A DNA stretch of 64,000 bases from Paralichthys olivaceus (taxonomy: Eukaryota > Chordata > Actinopteri > Pleuronectiformes > Paralichthyidae), in NCBI RefSeq assembly GCF_024713975.1, contig NC_091107.1, forward strand, positions 20,265,501 to 20,329,500, in the 5' to 3' direction. The position numbers and the translations under genes are program-made. Under the pieces are notes generated by a model. That model was given only the letters and a program-made list of their open reading frames with translations, was not told the origin of the DNA and ran no database searches. Below, in pieces: positions 38,901-63,854 of this stretch. Every line of letters begins with the position of its first letter. Position 1 is the first letter of the stretch.

Positions 38901-41900
38901 TAATCCCAAAATGTCAGCAGACCTGATTATTGATCAGTTAAGGTACCTTTTACTAAAAATTGGTTCTTTTTTTCAGATATTAGCTCTTTTCCACATATCC
39001 TTGGGCCAACAGCTGAATCTCTTCTGGGTGCACAAGGTGCTGTGATTTCCATCATACGCTGTTGATGTGAATTTGCTCCACAGACACAGTTTTGAATCAA
39101 AACCTTGACTTCATAAATGTGCGTCTCATCTCAACAGATCGGAGTGTTGGCCACATTGCTCACCACTATCTCTGGTGTCGTGTCCGTTGATGACATATGG
39201 GGAGATGAGTGGGACATCCTGCTTGTGTCACTGCAGGTTGGTGTAGAATCAAAATGAGACGGCCATAATCCCGCTGCACGTCTTCATTTTGCGTTTATGC
39301 TTTTGCTTATTTCGTTTGTTGACTAAAATTACATATATAACAGTGACGGGTAGCTGCATAGGGGCACTCATTTGCAACTGTACATTTTGAAAGAATCTAT
39401 AATAAAGCTTTTAAATAAGAGATTTAAGGTGGGATGATCAGGTGGAGAAAATGGGATTTCAGCAGCAAAGCATGTAATAATTTGGATGATTTGTATTAAA
39501 TCTCTCAGCAAAGGTTAATTGAGCAGATGAATCCTCTCTCATCAAAATTTCAGACTGTTTCTTTTCCAGTCGTTTAAACCCTGTCTACACTTAAACCTTT
39601 CACATGTTAATGACATGATATGGCAACAATGTCTGCAGGGTGTATTTACAATGTTAGGCCTTGTCCTGTAACTATGGCGATAAAATCTTTGGATGTGAAT
39701 CAGCAACATGGTATTAATGAAAAAGTTAGTTTGATTCATGTATTCGGTTTTTTTTGGGAGACAGAAAAATCATATTTTCTCGGTTTCCTCTGATCGTCAC
39801 CGTATTTTTGAGATATGTTGATTATGAGAATGTCTTCAAAGTTACTCTCTGTTGTCTGTAATAAATAAGCATCATTTCACAAACGTATTGTGTTTTGTTT
39901 CCAGTCCACAGCACCGTTCCTGCACATTGGCGCCCTGGTGACAGTCACAGCTATCAGCTGGTTGGTAGCTGGGTATGTGGTCCGCAGAGAGAGATCCAGT
40001 AAGTCAATGCTGCTATTTCGAAAAGTTTCCATGATGCAAAATGTCTCTTTTCCATTTCCACATAAGGGAGACAGATCTTTATTATGATTTAATTTTAAAT
40101 AGGTTGCAAAAAAAGTTACTACAAGCAGGTCAAACCAGAAGTAAATGTTTCCCAACCTTCCACATCATGCGTACAGTAGTTTGGTACAGATTTGCATGGT
40201 TGGTGGTACTTGTACAGTTGCAAAAAAGAGATTTATGTATGTAATACAAATATAGAGAGTGAGTTTATTATTTTATTTTAGACTTAAACCTTTATTATCA
40301 ACAATATAGTGCATAGTTTTAGTCACTGTTGTTTTTAATAATGTCAATTCTTTCTTGTCTGATGTTTTTCAATATAGATGATTGACAAATGTATTTCATT
40401 GCATCATCTCCAGTAGAAAGTTCCATCATGTATAAATATTTGAGTTACATACGAAGATATTTTACACCAATGCTAAAAAGTTTTTCCTGAGATTTCCTGC
40501 CATCGTCCAAATTTTCCACCATTAGCAAATTAAACAGACTTCTACTAAAACCCTTTTTTTTTTTCTTCACAATATGTAGATGAGATGAGCAGAAGAATAA
40601 AGAATGAAGTGACTCTAAAAACCCTCTTCTTCCTCCCTCTTAGATTTCCAGATACTGGTGCTGCTGATCTACGTCATCGTCCTGCTGGCTGTCTGTTTAG
40701 CACCGCTCACATTCACCTGCCCCTGCATCATGGACCGCCACAGCCTCAAACCTCGGCCAGACATCATCGGTCGACGGGGAGCTCCTATGGTGAGTTGGCG
40801 CTTTGCCAGACCTCACTGTCTGATCCACTTAACTGTTCAGATGGATGGCGTACAGCTCTGCGGGGAGGACACTGCTGCAGCCGGTCAGGTGTGCATGTCC
40901 CTCATGCTCTGGAGAAGTGGAATAAAGTGTGAAAATGATGTTGAAATAATTTGATGAGGGTGATTTGATGATTTTATAAGAACATGCATGACAACAGTTT
41001 GTGTACTAAGGTTTGAATATGTATCTGACTCTGTGCTATAGCTCCACAGCAGAATGAGCCTGTTGTGTTACTCACACAGCTCGACAGACAACAACACATT
41101 GAACTTTCATTTCACAGCTGGCCAAGCAAATTCCTGATGACTAGCTGTGAACAAATGTAGAGTGATGTTCAGAGTGCACGTACACACACACACAATGGAG
41201 ATCAATATCAGAACGATTTTTAACCCTATTCTCATTTTTGCTGTGACTATGATTGTAACTAATGTTTATATAATTGTATTGAAAACCATTATAATAACAA
41301 ATTCACAATGTATTTATGTGCATGATAAAGGACTGGGTTATTTCCCCTTTCTGGTTTCACTTTGTAATCATTTCAATCTGTGATGTCAACAAATCATGTT
41401 TCCCCATTTACATATTATAATTCTATCACGGCCCATTGATGTGTGTTTTTCTACACACTCCTCCTGTGTGTCCTCTCTTTGCATCAGCTGGCTCCAGAAA
41501 ACACCATGGTGTCTTTTAACCGAGCCCTGCATTATGGAGCCAGCTCCCTGGAGGCCGACGTCGCTATCAGGTTATTGATTACACATTAGTAACATTTTAT
41601 TTCTGAGTCATTTATTCACATTAAATGGATAATGTGTGCTCCAAAGTCCCATGTGTTGTTAGTTGTAATGAGACAGAATAAGTGATTTTAAAGTAAAACA
41701 TTTTCTGACCCCTGTTTCCCCTCAGCGTGGATGGAGTTCCGTTCCTCATGCGAGACCGCACGTTCAGGCGAACCACCGACGTCAATAAGGTCTTTCCAGC
41801 CAGACAGTTTGATGATGCCTCTCTTTTCAACTGGACAGAGATTCGCTCTCTAAATGCGGGCCAGTGGTATTTGGAGGTACTGAACAATCCACCCCACCTC

Positions 41901-44900
41901 AGCTCACATTCATATTGTTAAAGCACCACAGCTATAAAGTTACTTTGTCCCTTGACACATCATCCAACATATTTTGTAATGAATAATGGTGAAATTGTCT
42001 AAAACATGATACAATAGATGTTTATTATTTATTAGGCAGAGAGTATCAAATGTAGTAAACATTAACCTGTATAATAAATAATAGAATATGTGTTATATGA
42101 ATGAATTTGATTTTCCAAGGAATTAAAACTGACAATAATTTGCAGTCATGAAATATTAGTTCAAGGGGTCAGTGGGTAAATTTAGATATAAAGTCATAAA
42201 AGATGAAACAGACTCCAAACTGAATGTTTGCTTTGGAAATGAATATGTAAAAGAATTTTATTTTTGGTTAAAATTGTGACGTGAGAAAGAAAAAGGGGAA
42301 ATGTAAACACGAACAATATAAAAATGTAATATTGACATTGATTTGTTGAATGAAAAACATATGTGCTGTCTTTGTAAAATACATTGGCTGTACATATTTA
42401 CTCCTACTGCTGCTGTTTGCATCACTCACTACAGATCATGGTTTAAGTTAAAAGCCATTTTACCTCAGTGTCTTTTTCTCTGTTGCTTTCCTCTGCTTCC
42501 AGACTGACCCCTACTGGACAGTTGAGACCCTGACAGCGAGGGACCGCAGCAGAATAGGCAACCAGACTGTTTGCAGCCTGGTGGAGATGCTGCGTCTGGC
42601 AGCCAGGGCCAACAGCTCTGCACTGCTCAACGTCCGCAAACCTCCACCAGAGCACCCGCGCTCCCGGAGCTGGTTCATGGACACGCTGTGGGCCGTGCAG
42701 AAAGCAGGGATTTCCCAGAAGCGGGTGAGGACTGTAGGTCTCTCCTTAATCATCCTTTGATAAATTAAAGGTGCTGCTTGTAGAACTCCAACCTTAAGAA
42801 ATCATGTATAAACAACTGTTACTGAGCAGATTGCCAGAAGGAATTATGTAGAAAACTGCTTTATGACTCAAAACAGTCAGAGGGCACTGATGTTTCAGCT
42901 GAAAACTGCTGCAAGGACAATTTGTCTTGTTGATATTTTAAATCCTACAAGGAACACCTTTGCACTGCACAATTCTGCTAAATATGAAGCACACAGTGGA
43001 TTCTGTCTGAGCAGCGTCTTTCCACGTCTTATGTTTTCCTGCCAGGTGACGTGGACCCCCGACACCGACAGGGGGAGGGTGCGAGGGCTTCAGCAGACCA
43101 CAACTGAGAAGCTGTCTGTGGAGGAGATAAGGCAGAGGGGAATCACTAGCTTGACCCTCCACTATAGCCAGGCCAGCCACAGAGACATACAGTAAGAGCA
43201 AGAAAGAGCTAGAAATAAAGGAGAGGAGACAGAGCATGATCTGATGAAATAATCTGACATCACTTTGACTTCTCTCATGAAGTTTACATAGGTGTTTACT
43301 CTTTAAGTAATTATAAGTCTGCTACAGCCATTCAAGTTGTCTTCCATGTAAAGCATTGACTTGGTCTTCACCTGGCTGAGTGTAACTGAAAATAGCCAAT
43401 AATCTGTGTGTGGAAATTTGAGGGGGTGAACAACATCAATTCAAGACTACAAGTTCAAAGATGTAAAAGGTGGGGGGGGGTTGGGGAATATGTTATTGTC
43501 GAAGGATTATTACGTACAACAACAATAACGTCTACACACTGAACCTTTAATACTTTAAGGTAAAAACTTGTTGAATATTTAAATGTAGAAATAAAGTCGG
43601 TAGCCGCAGTGCTGCTTGTGCTGCTTTGCTCGTATTAACATTTGTGTGACAGGACTGATGTTAGGCTGCTCCAGCTGCTCTCTTTCCTCTTGTCTCTCCA
43701 CCGAAAGTGCAATGCACGATGGTATATGTTGCTCGGTATGTGACCATCAGCTGAACTCTACTTTTCGCAATGCTTTGTGGGAGACAATGAGTGCACTACA
43801 AAGGGTATGATACATTTCACTAAAGATTTGGACAACACTAAACTCTCTCTCGTGGACTATATAGTGATTAGTGATTGATTTTGGACTTCGCCATTGTGAT
43901 CACAGGTCCCCTTCCACCTCTTATGTTGTGGCTGTCAATAAACATCCATTAGTCACTTAGTTAGTTAGTTAGTTAGTCATTTAGTCAGTCAGCAGGATAA
44001 AGCAAAAACTAAAGGACAAACCAGCACAAGAAAGTTGGTACAGGTCAGGATAAAATCCACCGTCCAAATCAGGGGGCAGATCCAGGTTTTCTTTTTCACT
44101 TTCTTTAACATTGCAGCAGAGGACATTTTTCAACATTTTTAGGACTGATGTTCATGAGTGTGTGTCATTTGGTGCAGATCCAAATGAAAAGCCAGTTGTA
44201 GTGTAATTTAGTAAGGGGACTGTTGGGCCTTGGCAGAGGTGTACAGTCTCTGAGAGCCCCTTTTATTTTATGATGCATCAGGCTGAAAACACAGAATATG
44301 GAAGGGTGACTTAATTAATGTTTACTGTCCATATTTGAAGGATGCGTGTGTTGGTGTGTGTGTTAAAAAACCTGACCCACCCATTGGCTATTACAGCCTG
44401 TTAACATTTGTATACTTACAACAATCAGTAAGATTCCATGATCATCTTAGGGAAGCTTCACGTCCTCTAGACTCTCATTAGTGCAGCCTGGGTTTTGTCT
44501 CTCATAGTGTTTTACACAACCACAACATGCTGGTTAAACCCGTCAGCCTTAAATCTGAGTAAATCTATTAAATTCATATATACTTATCTACTGCCTGAGA
44601 CAACCTGCTGCCCCCTGCAGATAGTGAACCACAGCAGCAGCAGAGAGAGGAGGACAGAGGACAGAGGGAGAAGGACAGAGGTCAGACTGGATGACGGAGG
44701 ACAGGGAGGATAACAGTGAACAGTAAGGAGGACAGAGGGAGAAGGACAGAGGTCAGACTGTAGGACAAAGGACAAGGAGGTCGACAGAAAGGAGGACAAA
44801 GAGAGGAGGACAGAGGACAGACAGGAGGATTGTTACTGTCAAATGTCTGTGTTCTTCTCTATACGTTACTCAGGAATATTATTTATTTGACCGACATGTT

Positions 44901-45400
44901 AGATTTGTCTCCAGTCTTATTATTGAGTTGATGGTGACTTTACTGTCGCTGCTGTAGAAACACTACTTAGTTTTCACGTCAGATTCTCTTAATCACTTTT
45001 ATAATATTATTAATTATGTTGGAACTTCCTGACTCTTGACATTCCTCCTGAATGTTCTTTCTTCATGCTAAGCTAGAGTTGGACAGTAACTAAGATCAGT
45101 GTCAGCAGTCACATTTGAAAGGATTTGAGGTTGCAATAGTTTTTGTTGACCACAAAGTAAGAGCAGGGTGTTGTGACAATGGGGGGGCGGATCTTTATTT
45201 CCAGCTCTCACATGTATTTTCCTTTCTCTCAGGGACTATCTGACCAATAATGTGAGTGTGACCGTGTACCCAGTGAACGAGCCCTGGCTCTACTCCATTC
45301 TGTGGTGTAGTGGGGTGCCTTCTGTGTCCTCTGATGCCCCTCAAGTCCTCCGAAAGGTGCCTTACCCCATCTGGCTCATGGTAAACTGCTCTCCCCTCTT

Positions 45401-45449
<49 letters not shown>

Positions 45450-48013
45450 GAAAAGGTCACACAGCGAGACAAGAGGACAGCAGGAGAGGACAGAGACTGA
45501 CGAGGGCCCAGCAAGACTTGAGGGAGAGAAATATGAGGGAGCTCAGCGTGGAGTTAGACAACAACAGAACCCTGGGAAAGAGTCTGAGACCAGAGGACGG
45601 ACCTGAACCGAAGAACAGCTGTCCAACCATAGACTGTATATAACAAGTGCCCTACATGCTTTTGCTGTAGTCAGTTAGCTTCAGGAATGCGTGTGTGTTG
45701 ATGGTGACCTCCAGTGGTGCTGACTGGGAACTACTTTTCTTGTCTTGTATTGCAGAGCCAGTACGCTTACGGCTTCATCTGGATCTCTTCAGATTTGGTG
45801 TCTGTCGCCATCGTCGTAGGGATTTTCTGTTTTCAGAAGTAAGTGCAGGTTGGACTGTGACATACATGCACCTGTCCAAACAGTCATCATAGTCATTCTA
45901 TCATTCTCTCATTCACCCTGTATACAATTTTAATATATTTAGTAGGGATACGATTAAATAAAAAAAAAAAGGCAGAATAGTATTCCTCAATTTAGTCAAA
46001 ACCAGTGGGCATATGCAACCTATGACAAGGGTGAGCAGGTTTCTTAAAGGGTCCGTGCATGCAAATAATTAAAAAATGCAAAATAAGTTTTGTGTGGTAT
46101 TTCACCAAGCGGATAGTTTTGATTTGTTGTGTTCAGGTTTTCAGATATGCACCTCTGCCTCAGCCCGGGCACAGTTAATTTGTGTTGCTCACAGCGTTTA
46201 AAAGCTACACTCAATAGCAGCATCTCCAGAACCAGGTCTTTTTATTGTGGCTGATCAGTGTTATTGATATATTATCCATTGTTGTCTTATTTGGTGAACA
46301 CAGTTGGTGTCATTGTTGTTTAGTGAAATGATAATAAATGTCTGTTTTATCTAAATCTAAATTCACAGATTCAGTATTAACAAAACTAAACTGTAACAGT
46401 CTGATTGGATCTGAGATGACCTTTGGCCTTTGTACTGTCTGCTTTTTCTACACTGACTGTTCATGCTTTACTTCTTCTCTTTGTTTTTTTTTTCTCCTCT
46501 TGTCTTTTGTCTTCTGGATGTTTCCACGTTTCTCCTCCGTGCTCTAACCTCTCACTCTCTTCCTGTCCTCTTTGTGCTGTGCTCTGCCTGATCTGCATGC
46601 AACCTATCTCCGCTGCCCCCTGGCATCTGTCAGCTATCATATGATCAGGTAACTCCTGCCACCGCCTTGCTCCTTGTTTCTGCCTCCTCGTCTGTCCTCC
46701 TTGTACCTTTTTCTGCCCAACACCCAGAGGCAGACTCCTTCCCTTTCTTTCCCTGCACTTGTTTACCTCTTGTATATCCGTGTGGCCCCATTAAATGTTC
46801 ATTTCATGTGTACCACTACAGCTGAATTTAAAAAGGTGTAATAACACAGGTGGCATTGTGTGCTTGCAATCTTTTGTATGTGTGTCTGCTGTAACAGGTG
46901 GAGGATGAGCGGGATGCAGACCTATAACCCTGAACAGATCATGCTGAGCGCGGTGGTGCGACGGTCCAGCCGAGACGTCAACATCATGAAGGAGAAGCTC
47001 ATATTCTCAGGTAGAGCTCCGAGCACATTCACACCACGAAATAGAGTCGCTCTGGTTTTAACTGGACAGAAAAAACATGCACCACATCCTTATTGTTGTA
47101 AGCTCCCATATCAGCTACTATTATCAAGGTAAAAAGCCATTATTAAATCTATGAGTGATATAGTTTCATCACAGGATAACAAGGATGTGTATGCAAATCA
47201 GAGGTGGGAGACAGTTTTTAATCCCATCACAGGGGGGTGCTCGAGTTTTATCTACAGGTGCCAGTGAATCAGTGTAGTCACAGCTTGTGTCCAGTAAATA
47301 AATCGGACTGTTGAGCTCTTTACGGCAACAATTGATGCATTAAATAATATAGGCATTTAAAACTATGATGCAAAAATCAGAAGAGCCAAAAATCTTGGTA
47401 TTAACACATCCACGCCAGAGACAGTCAATGTCCCGAGGCATTATGTTTCCAGGTTTTCAGTCCGTCCATCCGTCTGTCTGTACGTCCATCCGATTGTCCC
47501 ATTGTTGTGAACACGAACGCCTTGAGGGAACTTTTTAAAATTTGGTCCAAACATTCAGTTGGATTCAATGATGAACTTATCAGACTTTAGATGTTAAAGG
47601 TGGAAGTCACTGTGACCTCACACAACTCTTTTTGCAATGTGAAGACATTATCTTAAGAACGTGTCAAGAGCACCATTTTTAATTTGATTAGATTGCAGTG
47701 GTTAAAGGTCAGAGTGACCTCAAATAAATCAGAAACTAGAAACGTGGACTGAAACTGAACTGGTTCAAGTGCTGTGCTGTATTTCTAGTTCATCACTAAT
47801 TCAACGTAACCCAATGCTCTTTAATCATCAGGCTGTGTAACTTAAACTCCCTCACATATTGACTGGATAAATACACGATTGAAGTTCAGCAGCAGAAAAC
47901 ACTAATGTTTCTTTTTTTTAGAGATTAACAATGGGCTGAGCAGCACAGAGGAGCTGTCTCTGTATCCTGAGAACGGTTACGCCACCTACTCTCATGGAGG
48001 CCTCAGTCACTGA
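32911..48013 (+). CDS. gdpd5: GDPD5/GDE2-like six-pass membrane protein, both catalytic His replaced
   Basis: GDE2 is a plasma-membrane ecto-phosphodiesterase that releases GPI-anchored proteins and also acts on glycerophosphodiesters. Exons: 32911-33027, 38569-38672, 38792-38885, 38977-39036, 39138-39236, 39905-39998, 40644-40789, 41488-41570, 41726-41876, 42503-42724, 43046-43191, 45233-45380, 45756-45838, 46898-47010, 47922-48013; phases are continuous, 583 residues (human about 605). The N-terminus MVKHQPLQVYEKQ, the tail YNPEQIMLSAVVRRSSRDV and IMKEKLIFSEI identify GDPD5 rather than GDPD2 or GDPD4. Membrane segments lie near 45-63, 88-110, 126-141, 163-183, 192-211 and 493-514, with the GDPD domain (about 229-488) outside. 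Catalytic H233 and H275 are both Arg (IGRRGAPM, FLMRDRT); E260 and D262 remain. C25 is kept, but the cysteine matching mammalian C576 is Tyr568. Predicted catalytically dead. Teleosts have two copies (a, b); which one this is cannot be told. Confidence 0.94.
33570..33875 (+). repeat. SINE-like family copy
   Basis: Contains accacaaagcttggcgg, ttccttaacatagcgagat, ttaggggactgatatta and gaaatctggatctagtg. It lies in the intron after the first gdpd5 coding exon. Confidence 0.65.
34566..34646. repeat. Tetranucleotide tract (TATC/GTCT)
   Basis: Mixed array of catctatc, tgtctgtc and related units in a gdpd5 intron. Confidence 0.75.
35521..35611. repeat. Two consecutive hairpins in a gdpd5 intron
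   Basis: The first hairpin pairs tgattgttgcact with agtgcaacaatca and, inside it, tgaacca with tggttca around a six-base loop (four-base bulge on one arm; 35521-35570). The second pairs gtggttgaa (35571-35579) with ttcaaccac (35603-35611). No protein or known RNA family is recognised. Confidence 0.7.
44000..44255 (+). repeat. SINE-like family copy
   Basis: Contains ggggcagatccaggttttc, ctttctttaacattgcagc, ggtgcagatccaaatgaaa and gggccttggcagaggtgta. It is partly deleted compared with the 9935 copy. Related shorter fragments lie at about 28860-28945 and 35250-35405. Confidence 0.6.
44636..44826. repeat. Purine-rich GAGGACA minisatellite
   Basis: About 190 bases of degenerate GAGGACAGA/GGACAGAGG units, with one longer unit (ggaggacagagggagaagga) repeated. 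The plus strand is nearly all purine. It lies in a gdpd5 intron upstream of the exon at 45233. A shorter related stretch follows the (AC)n tract at about 45450-45560. Confidence 0.7.
45409..45445. repeat. (AC)n microsatellite
   Basis: About 18 AC units starting 29 bases after the donor of the gdpd5 exon ending at 45380. Confidence 0.9.
46634..46648 (+). CDS. gdpd5: Likely 15-nt alternative microexon of gdpd5
   Basis: Fifteen bases (ctatcatatgatcag) are flanked by a strong pyrimidine-rich acceptor (ccccctggcatctgtcag) and a consensus donor (gtaact). It sits between the exons ending at 45838 and starting at 46898 and fits their phase (2). Skipping it gives FCFQ-K-WRM; including it gives FCFQ-NYHMIR-WRM, adding five residues directly after the last membrane segment. 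Splice-site quality and phase support it; use in transcripts is unproven. Confidence 0.6.
47460..47745 (+). repeat. Dispersed repeat of a second type
   Basis: Carries gaacgccttgagggaact, ggtggaagtcactgtgacct and gtcagagtgacctcaaata, a pattern frequent in fish introns. It lies in the last gdpd5 intron and has no coding capacity. Confidence 0.55.
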
Positions 48014-49240
48014 AAAACCAGCCACGCACGGAAAATGACTGACAAGGATTTTTCTTGTGATCTGTACGGCAAACAACCCCGGAAGTGATGACAGCCACCA
48101 AATCTTGTGCGGACAAGGAATCTTTCCACTAAGTTTTTAAAAGAATTGTTTATCCACCTGCTTACGTGCAACTTCAATTTTGATTGCATTTTATGAGATG
48201 AACAAATTTTTCGACTGGGCAGTGTTTTTTTTTTTTATCAGTGCAACCTTTCATCATCAGACACCTTCATGTAGATATTTTGAATATAATGTACTTTTGT
48301 TGATTTCCTGCCAGTCTAATCTACAAGGCTCTAAAACAGTCCAGTATTTACTTACCCTGTCAAAGGCTGTCACTTTCAACTGTACTTGAAAAATGTAAAG
48401 GGCGCTGGGAATATTGCTGTTTTGCATATGTGATGATGTCATCACTCAGTGGATGAACAAACTGAGAATTGTGTTGAGTCAGACGGAGCCACAGTCACCG
48501 ACCTGGTGAAACAGGAATTCTTTGTAATAAATCTGTGTGTTTGAATCATAATTTTAGAACATCAGTTCACTTCTTCATGTAGAAACACATTGTATCAGCA
48601 GAATATCCACTCATTCAATATTATTGGCTATAGATGTATTAATCTGTGTTGTTATTGGGCCAAACATCCATCTGACCATGAGGAAGATCTTCTGTTTCGG
48701 TCCATTTGCTTGAGTGACCTTCTCCAAATGTTTATCTGAGCTAATAAAGCTGTTCTGTTGTATTTTTCCATGTCATTGACTTTTGCTGTTGTTTTATAAC
48801 AGAGGAAATGAGCTGTGTAGTGTTCTGTAATATACACTGATGTAAATATGAGTTTTTATTTTTTCCCCTCTGAGAGGATTTGTTTTGGACGTATAAACAG
48901 AATATCTTATGTTTGCATTGATTATCATGATAACTGAAGTCCTATTATATGTGTGACAGACTCTGGCATGTCTTTTCTTGCAGTTTGATGGGATGAAGGT
49001 ACTTTGTGTGGGGTGGGGGGTGCCAATGTTCTGCATTTTCTCTGCCTCTTATCTGCCATGATTGATTTGCTGTATAGTCATATTAGTTATTACACCTTTC
49101 ACATGGCTGCCTTTTTGTTAAATAAAGTGACTGGTAGAATATTGAAAAATACTGTATATTTTTAGTTTAATGATAGGAGGTAAAAATTCAGACTACTACT
49201 ACTACTACTACTGTCAACTGTTCAATAAATTGGATCTTTT
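48014..49240 (+). other. gdpd5: gdpd5 3' untranslated region
   Basis: No further exon is needed after the stop at 48011-48013. AATAAA signals occur near 48526, 48742, 49121 and 49223, so nested 3' ends of about 0.5 to 1.2 kb are likely. An (ACT)n tract lies at 49191-49213. Confidence 0.5.
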
Positions 49241-50968
49241 CTCTTTGAAAAATGTGCATGTTTTCTTCTCTGGATTATTTTCAAAGATATTCTAAAAGTA
49301 TTTTAAATAAATACATAAATTAAATATAGTATTGATAATAAAAATATATAATAATAATAAAAATACAAATTAAACTGACACAAACTCTTAAAGTCACTTG
49401 CTGTAGGTCAGATAACTAATCTAACTGTTGCATATCAATAATGGTAGTATTTATGGAGTTACTGCCAGTGTGAGTACTGCTATGCAGCTCCATGGAGGAC
49501 AGCAACTGTTGGAGGGATTTGATCAGACATTTGTTGTCTCCAGAGGAGACTAAAGGACTTTTCTTTATCAGGACAAAATTGTATTGCATTTTTCAAATTG
49601 TTTAAGACCAATTCAACTAATCTATTGACCTAACTCTGGGCCCAGTGCTTCACTTTTTGTCTTTTGTTATAAGTAGCATATCTTAGCATGCTCACATGCT
49701 ATATTAAGCTGGTGATAGCAGTAGACTTCAGGCTTGTCGAGGAATTTCAAGCAACAATACGTTTACTTGCTGATTACAAAAAATCAACCAAGAGAGCAGA
49801 GAGTTTGCAGCTTAAGATAAAATTGGAACAGAAACCACACTTGGTCACTGCTCACTAAACTACCTGTGTCATACTGATATAGTGCTGAGATGTAATCTGT
49901 TAATGTTTACATCCATGTCAGCTGACCAGAGGATTTTGAGTAAATATGATTCAAACCACAGAAATGCATCAACAGTGTCCACGTGTGCAACATGAGAAGG
50001 TATTTGGATAGAAAGCATCATTACACTGTGAGTATCAAAAAGATGAATTCTGCAGAGCTGTGATCACATAAATCCTCAATTCATCTGTTAAAAAATGACC
50101 AGCAACGTTTTTAATAACTGATTAATCATTATTGTCTCTTTCAAGCGAAATAGTCAAAATGAATTTTCTTTAACTCTGTGACATTTGAACATGACATCTG
50201 TGTTTTGAAAATATTTGGATTTTATTTTAATGTTCAGATAAGACATCAGTATTGAGGACATAACCATTTTTGGTGATTATGATCCCTAATTACTTTTTTA
50301 AATTACTAATGATCTTGCTTTTAATTAATTTTATCCTTTTATTAAGACCATTGTCTTTATTTTTCTTCTTATACCTTTTGTTCATTTTATGCTTCTATCT
50401 CATGTCTTTGTTTTATTGCTAACGCATTCTTTTTGATCTACCTTATTTCTTTGATTTTATTGTACAGCACTTTGAGCTGTATTTTATGTCTGAAATGTGC
50501 TGTAGAAATAAATGTATTATTATATTATTTCTAACTTGTCATCAAACGAATTATTCAATGATTAATTGAGAAAATTATTGGCACATGAACATATAATAAA
50601 AATGACTGCTAGTTGCAGTCCTAGAAATATGCAAAGTTTAAAAAACTCATGTTACTGACAGTGGAGTACTCAACTGTACAGTTACCCTGCATACAGATGA
50701 TGAGCATTAATTAATCTCATGGGGAGACTGTTATGATCCACATTAGAAGTAAACATGCTAAAACCAAGTCATTCACAAAATGTTTAATTTCAGGAAACAG
50801 ATGGATGAACGGAACCAGCAGTGGAGTTGAAGGATTTGCTGTTGTAAATGCTCCACATGGGCGTTTTAGTGCACGTCAAATCACCTCATTGCAAACAGTG
50901 CTTGATTCACAAGTCATCTCAGCAGCACATTAAGGGATAAAGCAGGCATGATGAAGAATGGATTGCTT
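49241..50968. other. Region between convergent gdpd5 and samsn1-like genes, including the latter's 3' UTR
   Basis: About 1.7 kb of AT-rich sequence. The 3' UTR of the minus-strand samsn1-like gene starts at 50968 and runs downward; minus-strand AATAAA signals occur at about 50456-50461 and 50412-50417 but overlap a LINE-like tail, so the real end is uncertain. No other gene was seen. Confidence 0.45.

Positions 50969-63854
<12,886 letters not shown>

Noticed and set aside
40585..40932. 115-codon plus-strand open frame over a gdpd5 exon
   Set aside because: It is an alternative reading frame over exon 40644-40789; the GDPD5 frame is fixed by homology and phase.
46634..46648. Idea that the gdpd5 frame is broken around the last membrane helix
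   Set aside because: Exons 45756-45838 and 46898-47010 join cleanly with or without the microexon; there is no frameshift.
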